Below, in pieces: positions 1 to 6,197 of a DNA stretch of 10,849 nt. The notes under the pieces were generated by a model that was not told the origin of the DNA, ran no database searches, and saw only the letters and a program-made list of their open reading frames with translations. How positions within the stretch are numbered: position 1 is the stretch's first letter; every line of letters starts with the position of its first letter. The translations under genes were made by a program, and so were the position numbers. The stretch is from Chitinophaga pinensis (GTDB lineage Bacteria; Bacteroidota; Bacteroidia; Flavobacteriales; Flavobacteriaceae): positions 1-10,849 of the forward strand of contig CALPNL020000053.1 in NCBI GenBank assembly GCA_943324925.2, in the 5' to 3' direction.

Positions 1-180
1 AAGTCTTTTCCAACGAACTATTTCGTAGATAGTTTCAGCAACAAACTTTCGATCGGAACTTCCCCATCGTTTATCTTTTTTTAAAGCTCTCGCCACTACT
101 TTATCAGCATATTCTCCTTCATTGAAAATCGCATTCAGGGAATCGATAGTAGTGTAAACTAAATTTCTATGTAATCTCAT
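1..180 (-). CDS. RsmB/NOP-family RNA (cytosine-5) methyltransferase, N-terminal fragment
   Basis: An open frame of exactly 60 codons runs from an ATG at 178-180 off the left edge of the window, so only the N-terminus is visible. It begins MRLHRNLVYTTIDSLNAIF and contains the stretch KRWGSSDRKFVAETIYEI. This matches the helical N-terminal region of RsmB/Sun (Fmu/NOP2) proteins, in which an NusB-like R-D-R-x-F-V-x-E-x-x-Y-x-x-x-R pattern precedes the SAM-dependent methyltransferase domain. Family members methylate cytosine C5 in rRNA or tRNA using a cysteine nucleophile, but the catalytic PCxG-type motifs lie outside the window. The exact RNA target cannot be judged. A perfect Bacteroidota -7 element lies just upstream (198-205), so the gene probably has its own promoter rather than depending on kup, which ends about 105 bases upstream. 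The family call is from recognition of the N-terminal sequence and is fairly secure. Confidence 0.75.
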   Translation of the reverse strand, partial: MRLHRNLVYTTIDSLNAIFNEGEYADKVVARALKKDKRWGSSDRKFVAETIYEIVRWKRL

Positions 181-197
181 TATTTTTTATTGAAATG

Positions 198-205
198 CAA
201 ATGTA
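198..205 (-). promoter_or_regulatory. Putative -7 promoter element for the RsmB-like gene
   Basis: On the minus strand the sequence TACATTTG matches the Bacteroidota -7 consensus TAnnTTTG at every defined position. It sits 17 bases upstream of the ATG at 180, giving a leader of roughly 10 bases. No convincing TTTG-like -33 box is found 19-21 bases further upstream, so this is a half-supported promoter. Confidence 0.4.
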
Positions 206-232
206 CTGCTTTTTTTCAGAAGAGATTTTTTG

Positions 233-252
233 TTAATTCAAGATTGAATTAA
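233..252. repeat. Short perfect inverted repeat between kup and the RsmB-like gene
   Basis: TTAATTCAA and its exact reverse complement TTGAATTAA are separated by only GA. The repeat lies in the 105-base gap downstream of the kup stop and upstream of the RsmB-like promoter. It lacks a following U-tract on the minus strand, the strand transcribed on both sides, so it is not a standard rho-independent terminator. It could be a protein-binding dyad, an RNA 3'-end hairpin, or chance in AT-rich DNA. The rest of the 181-285 gap holds nothing else recognisable. Confidence 0.4.
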
Positions 253-285
253 TACTAAATATAAATACGTGAGATACTAAAATAG

Positions 286-2247
286 TTACTCAACTCTGTT
301 CAAGTGTATTTTTTCCGGTGGATGTAAAACCATTGGGAATTTCTCAATTTTTACGGAGCTACTGTCTAAACCGAAAGCTTTTTCTTCCGATAAACTGAAT
401 TTTTTTATCAAGAAATAGGCATTCATGACAATCTTCTCATGCCATAATAAATCACTATCATTAGACAAGAATTTCTCTAATAATACAAATTTGAAATCAC
501 CAAGAATATTATTTTTATTCAATGATTCATAACGGCTTGTAACATCCACTTCGCCGTTTTTCACCATGTCTTTCAATACTTCCTTGAACATCAAATTGAT
601 TTTTGTAGGTTCTCTAAATCCTAAATTAAAGTCAATTCTAAATAAATCATCTTTGATAATTTCGGTTACTTTATATTCAGTTTTATAGGGTTCATTAAGA
701 ATATTAACGTGAACAAACCAATATAAATCAGCTCTTTTTGGTCGTTTTTGTAATATAGAATACATTACTTTTTCTTCAATTTCGTCAGTTCGTCCTGCAT
801 TTGTCATATAAACTAAATGAGTCGCATATTTAGGAATCGATAAATCAGCACTTAATTCGGCCAATACTTTTGTATAGGAATCAATTTTTACAAACTTGGT
901 ATAATTTTTACTAATTTTCTTAGCAAAATACCAAATGGTCATTATACCAATTAGCATTAATGCTATAAATAAAGTCACATAACCTCCGTGCGGAAATTTA
1001 TTCAGGTTAGCAATTAAAAAGCTAAATTCAATAATTAGATAGGTTGCAATTAAAGGTACGATGATCATCCAGGAAACTCTTTTCAAAATCATATAGAAAT
1101 TTAAAAGAACGGTTGTCATAATCATGCATAGTATAATTGCCAAACCATAGGCCGCCTCCATATTACTTGATTCTTCAAAATGCAATACAATCATAATACA
1201 ACCAGCAAATAATAGCCAGTTGATTGATGGGATGTACAATTGACCTTTCAGTTCTGTAGGGTATTTAATTTTTACTTTAGGCCAAAAGTTCAATCTCATA
1301 GCCTCGTTTATTAATGTAAATGAACCGCTAATTAAGGCTTGAGATGCAATAACTGCAGCCATTGTAGCAATTACAATTCCGAATGGTAAAAACCAACTTT
1401 CCATAATTAAGTAAAATGGGTTTCCATTTTTTCCACCCAAGGATTGTAAAGTTGACCCCTCATGTTGTAATAAATAAGCAGCTTGACCAAAGTAATTTAA
1501 CACCAAAGTCGTTTTTACAAACATCCAACTAATTCTGATGTTTTTTCTTCCACAGTGTCCCATATCAGAATATAATGCTTCTGCTCCAGTGGTACAAAGG
1601 AAAACAAATCCTAATACGTAAAATCCTTCTGGGTGAATAGTCAATAGTTGAATTGCATAATAGGGATTTAAAGCTTTTAATACTTCAATGTGATTAAACA
1701 CTTGAATTGCACCTAATATTCCTAACATACCAAACCAAATTAGCATCATTGGGGCAAAAAATTTACCAACTAATTTTGTACCGAATTGTTGAATGGTAAA
1801 AAGTATAAATAGAATTCCTATTACAATTGGAATCGTATTAATTTCAGGATAATAAGTTCTAATCCCTTCCACCGCTGAAGCTACAGATATTGGTGGGGTA
1901 ATAATTCCATCAGCTAATAGGGCACTTCCGCCAATAATAGCGGGTACAATTAACCATTTAACTTTGGTTCTTTTTACTAATGCATACAATGCAAAAATAC
2001 CTCCTTCACCATTGTTATCTGCGCTTAAGGTAATAAGTACATATTTTAGGGTTGTTTGTAAAGTAAGTGTCCAAAAAATACAAGAAACACCTCCTAAAAC
2101 AATATCTGAAGTAATTGCATGAAGCCCAAGAATGGCTTTCATAACATATAATGGCGAAGTTCCTATATCTCCATAAATTATTCCTAAAGTAATTAATAAT
2201 CCACCTAAAGATAATTTGCTGTGCAGATCGTGATGATGAGAACTCAT
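286..2247 (-). CDS. kup: Kup-type low-affinity potassium uptake transporter
   Basis: This 653-residue inner-membrane protein is a KUP/HAK/KT permease, which imports K+ most likely by H+ symport. The family hallmark GDIGTSPLY is at residues 26-34 in the first transmembrane segment. It is followed by a long series of hydrophobic segments to about residue 445, consistent with the usual twelve, then a hydrophilic C-terminal region of about 200 residues that is cytoplasmic in this family. The length agrees with E. coli Kup (about 620), with a slightly longer tail. The ATG at 2245-2247 gives a short cytoplasmic leader containing three consecutive histidines (residues 4-6) just before the first membrane segment. 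A perfect -7 element lies 24 bases upstream. No terminator hairpin is evident after the stop, so some read-through into the RsmB-like gene is possible. No other K+ transport or regulatory gene is nearby. Confidence 0.95.
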   Translation of the reverse strand: MSSHHHDLHSKLSLGGLLITLGIIYGDIGTSPLYVMKAILGLHAITSDIVLGGVSCIFWTLTLQTTLKYVLITLSADNNGEGGIFALYALVKRTKVKWLIVPAIIGGSALLADGIITPPISVASAVEGIRTYYPEINTIPIVIGILFILFTIQQFGTKLVGKFFAPMMLIWFGMLGILGAIQVFNHIEVLKALNPYYAIQLLTIHPEGFYVLGFVFLCTTGAEALYSDMGHCGRKNIRISWMFVKTTLVLNYFGQAAYLLQHEGSTLQSLGGKNGNPFYLIMESWFLPFGIVIATMAAVIASQALISGSFTLINEAMRLNFWPKVKIKYPTELKGQLYIPSINWLLFAGCIMIVLHFEESSNMEAAYGLAIILCMIMTTVLLNFYMILKRVSWMIIVPLIATYLIIEFSFLIANLNKFPHGGYVTLFIALMLIGIMTIWYFAKKISKNYTKFVKIDSYTKVLAELSADLSIPKYATHLVYMTNAGRTDEIEEKVMYSILQKRPKRADLYWFVHVNILNEPYKTEYKVTEIIKDDLFRIDFNLGFREPTKINLMFKEVLKDMVKNGEVDVTSRYESLNKNNILGDFKFVLLEKFLSNDSDLLWHEKIVMNAYFLIKKFSLSEEKAFGLDSSSVKIEKFPMVLHPPEKIHLNRVE

Positions 2248-2270
2248 AAAAATAGTTTAAAAAAAGTCCA

Positions 2271-2278
2271 CAAATTTA
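2271..2278 (-). promoter_or_regulatory. Putative -7 promoter element for kup
   Basis: The minus-strand sequence TAAATTTG is a perfect match to TAnnTTTG and lies 23 bases before the kup ATG, which would give a leader of about 15-18 bases. The -33 position is not well matched (ATCA/TCAA region around 2297-2301). It lies downstream of the terminator at 2353-2382 in the direction of transcription, as expected for an independent start. Confidence 0.4.
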
Positions 2279-2352
2279 TTACTATATAATTTAATATTGA
2301 TTAATGATTGTCTTTTTTTTAAAAATAATATTGAAATTATTTGATATATATA

Positions 2353-2382
2353 AAAAAGCACCAATTTTTTTTGGTGCTTTTT
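2353..2382 (-). terminator. Rho-independent terminator of the 2404-3393 gene
   Basis: A perfect 12-bp stem, AAAAAGCACCAA (2353-2364) with TTGGTGCTTTTT (2371-2382), encloses a six-base loop. On the minus strand the 3' arm ends in a T-run (TTTTTT including 2352), giving a textbook intrinsic terminator about 20 bases after the stop codon of the exported protein and before the kup promoter. The symmetric A/T flanks mean it could also act on plus-strand transcripts, but no plus-strand gene ends here. It is the only strong intrinsic terminator I see in the window. Confidence 0.85.
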
Positions 2383-2403
2383 ATTGGATTCGAAAGAGAA
2401 GAT

Positions 2404-3393
2404 TTATCTTCTTAAATTGGGGCTCCTGTTTTCTCTAGGTGAAGTATTTCTAGGTGTTTGGTCACTATTTTGTCTTACTCGCGGAGCATTTGACTCTGAT
2501 TGATTTTGTCTAGGAGTAGCAATATCAGTCCTTGAGTTTGGTCTTGGACTTAAATTCTGGCTGTTGTTTCTAGGTGTTGGTGTATCCGTTCTAGAAGAAG
2601 ATCTTGGGGTTGCAGCATTGTTAATTTCAGACCTATTATTTCCATTGGAAGTTCTGTTTCTATCTAATTCATAGCGATTTGTAACGCTACTATTCCTTCT
2701 TTCAAAGGAACGTTCTGGGTTTCGAATTTCATAACTATTAGCACGAACATTTCTGTGTAGGTTGACCGCTACAGTACTTCTTCTACTATTCACATAATTA
2801 TAATGGTTGTTGTAATTTATCCATAGCCCCACATTTCTATGGTATCTATAGATTGGAAATGGACGCCAATAGTAGTAAAATCGAGGGTAATATCTCCAGT
2901 TCCATCTTGAATGATAAATTCTATAATTTGGTGCCCAAAAATAAGTGAATAGAATTGGAGAATGATCGTAAACAGGTTCATAAATATAATTATTTCCATA
3001 CAAATAAACATCACCAACCACCTGAATGTGCATTCTATTGTATCTGTCTTTTTCAACTTCAATGGTGGCAACATCTTGAAAAATATCTTTTTCTAAAATC
3101 GCTTGAATTACAATTAAATGAGTATTTCCCTCCACAGATTCTATTGCTCTTAAATAATCAACTTGACGGTCATCATTTAAGTCTAGGTTTGAAATTTTAT
3201 ATTTAGGATCGTTCAAACGTCTTTCAAAATCTTCTAAATTTTCAGATTCTCCAAAAATGGATGCAACCGCTTTTAAATCTAGATTGTCACTAATTTCTGA
3301 ATTCGATGCGTTGACAGTAGTTCTAATTTGAGAATAAATAGTATTCACAAAAAATAAGGTCACAATAGATAAAAAAAGGATTTTCGTTTTCAT
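2404..3393 (-). CDS. Exported protein of unknown function with EF-hand-like motif and Arg/Asn/Ser/Pro-rich tail
   Basis: I do not recognise a named function; similar proteins are known to me only as flavobacterial hypotheticals. The ATG at 3391-3393 is chosen because it begins a clean signal peptide (residues 1-21, MKTKILFLSIVTLFFVNTIYS, cut near Ser-Gln); an upstream TTG at 3460-3462 would bury it behind 23 hydrophilic residues. The 329-residue product has three parts. A folded region at about 35-125 contains D71-x-N-D-D-x-x-V-D79-Y-L, which resembles a calcium-binding EF-hand/dockerin loop. A strikingly Tyr/Trp/Arg-rich segment spans 150-200. From about 215 to the end is a low-complexity tail with repeated TPR and SRTD words. 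Location is probably periplasm or outer surface. A strong terminator follows. The gene is divergent from the lipoprotein gene at 3519, with a spacer of 125 bases. Confidence 0.75.
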   Translation of the reverse strand: MKTKILFLSIVTLFFVNTIYSQIRTTVNASNSEISDNLDLKAVASIFGESENLEDFERRLNDPKYKISNLDLNDDRQVDYLRAIESVEGNTHLIVIQAILEKDIFQDVATIEVEKDRYNRMHIQVVGDVYLYGNNYIYEPVYDHSPILFTYFWAPNYRIYHSRWNWRYYPRFYYYWRPFPIYRYHRNVGLWINYNNHYNYVNSRRSTVAVNLHRNVRANSYEIRNPERSFERRNSSVTNRYELDRNRTSNGNNRSEINNAATPRSSSRTDTPTPRNNSQNLSPRPNSRTDIATPRQNQSESNAPRVRQNSDQTPRNTSPRENRSPNLRR

Positions 3394-3430
3394 GGTGTTT
3401 GATTTTATAATTACTACTTTTTCACCACAT

Positions 3431-3463
3431 TCAATTACTATGCCATGAATCAATTTTAACAAA
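3431..3463 (-). promoter_or_regulatory. Putative promoter of the 2404-3393 gene
   Basis: On the minus strand a TTTG box (3460-3463) is followed after 19 bases by TAGTAATTGA (3431-3440), a degenerate version of the Bacteroidota -7 element. The -33 match and spacing are good and the -7 match is poor. It would give a leader of about 30 bases before the ATG at 3393, and it overlaps the alternative TTG start at 3462, which supports the shorter protein. Confidence 0.3.
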
Positions 3464-3471
3464 ACTTAAAC

Positions 3472-3502
3472 TTTTTATCATTATTCCTGTAAATTAGCTT
3501 TT
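3472..3502 (+). promoter_or_regulatory. Putative promoter of the Asp-box lipoprotein gene
   Basis: TTTT at 3472-3475, a 19-base spacer, then TAGCTTTT (3495-3502) fits the Bacteroidota pattern TTTG-N19-TAnnTTTG with a mismatch in the last base of each box. Transcription would begin about 10 bases before the ATG at 3519. An overlapping TAAATTAG (3490-3497) is an alternative -7 box. T-rich DNA makes such matches easy by chance. Confidence 0.3.
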
Positions 3503-3518
3503 TTTAAATAGTTAACTT

Positions 3519-4574
3519 ATGAAAAAGAGTCTTTTCCTATTCGTTTTGTCCTTAGTTTTTTTTAGTTGTGGGTCTAAATCTGCTATAATAACTTTCAACA
3601 AATTAGAATCTCTCGCTTCAATTGATACTCTTTTTACGGATAAGATTAGTATTCGAGCAATTGAAATTGACCAGAATAAAATCTGGTATGCTGGTGATAA
3701 AAACAGATTTGGCTACTTTGATTTAACCACAAACCAACGCATTGAAAGAAAAATAAATAGCGATTCTTTGCAAATTGAATTTAGAAGTATTGCGCAAACC
3801 AGTCATTCTGTTTTTATTTTGAGCGTTGGAAATCCAGCGTTATTATATAAAATTAACAAACACGATTTATCCTTTAAATTGGTCTATAGGGAGATTCATG
3901 AAAAGGTTTTTTATGATGCTATTCGTTTTATTGATACTAAAAGAGGAATCGCAATTGGTGATCCTACAGAAGATACTTTTTCAATAATTACAACCGTAGA
4001 CGGAGGCGAAACTTGGATTAAGCTTTCAAATACTAATTTACCAAAACTTGCCATTGGAGAAGCGGCATTTGCAGCCAGTAATACAAATATTGGTGTAAAG
4101 GGTAATAGAATATTTTTGTTTTCTGGGGGGATAAAATCTCGAGTATTTGTAAGTGATGATTTTTGTCAAACGTGGCAAGTATATGAAACACCAATTGTTC
4201 AAGGCCAAGCGATGACGGGAATTTTTTCGGGTGATTTTCTAAATGAAAAAACAGGAATTATTGTTGGAGGTAACTATGAAGTCCAATCCGATAATAATAA
4301 AAATAAAGCCATCACCTTTAACGGAGGACAAACTTGGAAACTAATTGGAAATAATCAAGGCTTTGGATATGCCTCCTGCGTTCAATTTTTTCCACACTCC
4401 AATGGTAAAAAAATAATATGCGTTGGAACAACTGGAATCTATAGTTCTTTTGATCAAGGTGATAATTGGGAAAAAGTAGCTGATGATAAAGAACTATTTA
4501 CAATAAGATTCCAAAATTCCAAAACGGCAATTTTAGCAGGAAAAAATAAGTTGGTTAGAATGAATTTGAAATAA
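3519..4574 (+). CDS. Lipoprotein with Asp-box (BNR/sialidase-like, YCF48-like) beta-propeller repeats
   Basis: The 351-residue product begins with a lipoprotein signal peptide, hydrophobic residues 5-15 followed by the lipobox FFSC with Cys17, so it should be lipid-anchored in the cell envelope. Four Asp-box-like motifs recur: 158-166 (TTVDGGETW), 211-219 (VSDDFCQTW), 266-273 (TFNGGQTW) and 309-317 (SSFDQGDNW). This spacing is typical of six- or seven-bladed propellers of the BNR/WD40-like superfamily, including YCF48/HCF136-like proteins. Such proteins are often annotated vaguely as oxidoreductases in Flavobacteria, but I see no redox cofactor motif and no sialidase catalytic arginine cluster, so an enzymatic role is unsupported. 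A scaffold or ligand-binding role is more likely. Its TAA is directly followed by the folE stop codon on the other strand, leaving no room for a dedicated terminator. Confidence 0.8.
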   Translation: MKKSLFLFVLSLVFFSCGSKSAIITFNKLESLASIDTLFTDKISIRAIEIDQNKIWYAGDKNRFGYFDLTTNQRIERKINSDSLQIEFRSIAQTSHSVFILSVGNPALLYKINKHDLSFKLVYREIHEKVFYDAIRFIDTKRGIAIGDPTEDTFSIITTVDGGETWIKLSNTNLPKLAIGEAAFAASNTNIGVKGNRIFLFSGGIKSRVFVSDDFCQTWQVYETPIVQGQAMTGIFSGDFLNEKTGIIVGGNYEVQSDNNKNKAITFNGGQTWKLIGNNQGFGYASCVQFFPHSNGKKIICVGTTGIYSSFDQGDNWEKVADDKELFTIRFQNSKTAILAGKNKLVRMNLK

Positions 4575-5174
4575 TTAACTCAATTTATTTGAAATCAAAC
4601 TGATGAATTCTTTTCTGGTTTTATCCTTTTCGAATGCTCCTGTAAATGAAGAAGTTGTAGTGTAGGAATTCTGTTTTTGGATTCCTCTCATTTGCATGCA
4701 CATGTGTTGTGCTTCAATTACAACTGCCACTCCCAGCGGATTTAAAGCTTCTTGAATACAGTTTTTAATTTCATCTGTTAATCGCTCTTGAACTTGCATT
4801 CTTCTGGCAAATGCATCAACAATTCTTGGAATTTTGCTAAGGCCCACAATTTTTCCATTGGGAATATAAGCCACGTGTGCTTTTCCAAAAAAAGGTAACA
4901 TGTGATGTTCACACATAGAGTACACTTCAATGTCTTTTACTAAGATCATTTGTTGGTGATCCTCTGTAAATAATGCAGATTTTAATATTTCTAGCGGGTT
5001 TAAATCGTAACCGTGAGTCAAAAATTGCATTGCTTTGGCAACTCTTTCAGGTGTTTTTTGCAATCCTTCACGGTTTATGTCTTCGCCTAAATTTTCAATA
5101 ATAGTTTTATAATTTTCAGATAATGATTCAATTAATTTTGTATCGTAAATCTCAATTTTTTCGTAACTTTTCAT
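4575..5174 (-). CDS. folE: GTP cyclohydrolase I
   Basis: FolE opens the imidazole ring of GTP and forms 7,8-dihydroneopterin triphosphate plus formate, the first step toward folate and other pterins, as a cytosolic homodecamer. The 199-residue sequence has the full set of active-site features. CEHHMLPF gives Zn ligands Cys88 and His91 with His90, and QHMCMQMRG gives His157 and the third Zn ligand Cys159. EGLQKTPERVAKA (36-48) and GLSKIPRIVDAFARRMQVQERLT (111-133) are typical of the family, and TSSFTGAF lies near the C-terminus. Nothing is truncated. It is the last gene of a minus-strand operon, 12 bases after the SDR stop, and ends flush with the lipoprotein gene. It is of the canonical CEHHMLPF/CMQMRG type. 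The housekeeping FolE I recall from Flavobacteria is more divergent (CEHHFVPI-like), so this may be a second, specialised copy; that comparison is from memory. Confidence 0.95.
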   Translation of the reverse strand: MKSYEKIEIYDTKLIESLSENYKTIIENLGEDINREGLQKTPERVAKAMQFLTHGYDLNPLEILKSALFTEDHQQMILVKDIEVYSMCEHHMLPFFGKAHVAYIPNGKIVGLSKIPRIVDAFARRMQVQERLTDEIKNCIQEALNPLGVAVVIEAQHMCMQMRGIQKQNSYTTTSSFTGAFEKDKTRKEFISLISNKLS

Positions 5175-5186
5175 TAATGTTTTTTA

Positions 5187-5870
5187 TTATAATTTAAAAC
5201 TAACAATCCCATAATCCATTTCAAAAACTTGTCCCGATATCGATTTTGCATTGTCAGACATTAAAAATTCTACCATTCCTGCAACTTCTTCTGGGGCTAA
5301 ATATCCTTTCATTGGATGTCTTTCAACCATATTCTCTTTCATTCTATCATTTCTAAGAATTGCTGAAGAAAGTGAGGTTTCAGTAATTGTTGGCGCAATT
5401 GCATTAACTCTAACGGTTGGTGCTAATTCTGCTCCAAGCGATTTTACTAATCCTTCAATACCTGATTTTGCTGTTGCAATGCTTGCATGAAAAGGCATTC
5501 CTAATTTTGCTGCAACGGTACTGAATAATATAATAGAAGGATTGGAACCCTTTTTTAATGTTGGCAAATATTTTTGAATCGCCTTTACTGCTCCAATTAC
5601 ATTAATTTCAAAATCGTTTCTGAAATCACAAATTCCTAAGCTCATTATTGGTTTTAAATTGATTGAACCAGGACAATAAATTAGCACGTCAACTTGCTCA
5701 ATATCTGGAAGTTCAGAATTTAATACGTCCAATTGGAAATTGGTTAAATTAGGATGAGACATTTCTGGTAGGCTTCTACTAATATTTATAACCTTATTAT
5801 TTTCAATTGCTTGCTTCAAAATTGCATTTCCAATTCCTTTGCTTCCACCAATGATTACTATGTTTTTCAT
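5187..5870 (-). CDS. SDR-family oxidoreductase lacking the catalytic tyrosine
   Basis: This 227-residue protein has a Rossmann fold typical of short-chain dehydrogenases/reductases. The nucleotide-binding motif GGSKGIG is at 8-14, a CPGS variant of the NNAG motif at 66-69, the structural Asn at 90 (EINVIGAV), Ser117 of the catalytic set, Lys135, the RVNAIAPT loop (154-161) and a C-terminal SGQVFEMDYG. At the position of the catalytic Tyr in YxxxK there is Ile131 (SIATAK, with Lys135), so the usual proton donor is absent. I recall other SDRs with FHASIA-AK here, so this looks like a subfamily trait rather than a damaged gene. Substrate is unknown; NADP(H) use is plausible from Lys11 and the SRS at 31-33. 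It sits between the DUF2805 gene, overlapping it by one base (TAATG), and folE (12-base gap), so translational coupling and a shared process, perhaps pterin-related, are likely inferences. Confidence 0.88.
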   Translation of the reverse strand: MKNIVIIGGSKGIGNAILKQAIENNKVINISRSLPEMSHPNLTNFQLDVLNSELPDIEQVDVLIYCPGSINLKPIMSLGICDFRNDFEINVIGAVKAIQKYLPTLKKGSNPSIILFSTVAAKLGMPFHASIATAKSGIEGLVKSLGAELAPTVRVNAIAPTITETSLSSAILRNDRMKENMVERHPMKGYLAPEEVAGMVEFLMSDNAKSISGQVFEMDYGIVSFKL

Positions 5871-6148
5871 TATCTTTTAGCTATTTTATTATTGTTTATT
5901 TGTCTTTGACGAGTACATTTAAATCGGCCCTCACGAAAATCCCGCAGTTTTTCATGTTTTGTTTTACGTCCTTGAACGCGAGCTCTCCACATTCTGAAAC
6001 TTGATGGCTTCATTTCTCTACGCATCAAATCAATGACTTCTTGCTCTTTTAAGCCAAATTGTAGTAAAATTGAATCAAACGTGGTTCGGTCTTCCCAAGC
6101 CATTTCGATTATTCTGTCTATTTCAATTTCAGAAAACTCCTTTTCCAT
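5870..6148 (-). CDS. DUF2805 / TIGR03643 family small protein
   Basis: This 92-residue basic protein matches my memory of the TIGR03643/DUF2805 family: an acidic N-terminal helix (EIDRIIEMAWEDRTTFDSI, residues 8-26), then QFGLKEQEVIDLMRREMKPSSF (30-51) and the conserved MWRARVQGRKTKHEKL (53-68). The first two helices resemble a helix-turn-helix arrangement and the C-terminus is very Lys/Arg-rich, so nucleic-acid contact is conceivable, but no function is established that I know of. It is the first gene of the operon; its TAA shares a base with the SDR start codon. From memory, members occur near photolyase/cryptochrome genes and SDRs in marine and environmental bacteria. A putative promoter and an inverted repeat lie directly upstream. 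Confidence 0.85.
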   Translation of the reverse strand: MEKEFSEIEIDRIIEMAWEDRTTFDSILLQFGLKEQEVIDLMRREMKPSSFRMWRARVQGRKTKHEKLRDFREGRFKCTRQRQINNNKIAKR

Positions 6149-6167
6149 TTTTATTTATTTGAGAGTG

Positions 6168-6197
6168 TAAAGATATAAATTGTTTAACTAATATCAA
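6168..6197 (-). promoter_or_regulatory. Putative promoter of the DUF2805-SDR-folE operon
   Basis: On the minus strand TTG (6195-6197) is followed after exactly 19 bases by TATCTTTA (6168-6175), close to the Bacteroidota TTTG-N19-TAnnTTTG arrangement with one mismatch in each box. Transcription would start around 6161, about 12 bases before the ATG at 6148. The -33 box falls at the centre of the dyad at 6180-6211, so a protein bound there would directly affect polymerase access. Confidence 0.45.

Noticed and set aside
2817..3074. Minus-strand open frame of 85 codons inside the exported-protein gene
   Set aside because: Fully contained in another frame of a gene with a signal peptide and terminator. 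Composition is that of a shadow frame.
2955..3206. Plus-strand open frame of 83 codons antisense to the exported-protein gene
   Set aside because: No promoter or family resemblance; explained by the coding sequence on the other strand.
3394..3462. N-terminal extension of the exported protein from a TTG at 3460-3462
   Set aside because: It would place 23 mostly hydrophilic residues before a clear signal peptide and overlaps the likely promoter. The ATG at 3391-3393 is better.
5251..5490. Plus-strand open frame of 79 codons antisense to the SDR gene
   Set aside because: The SDR protein on the opposite strand has intact family motifs across this stretch; the antisense product has no recognisable feature.
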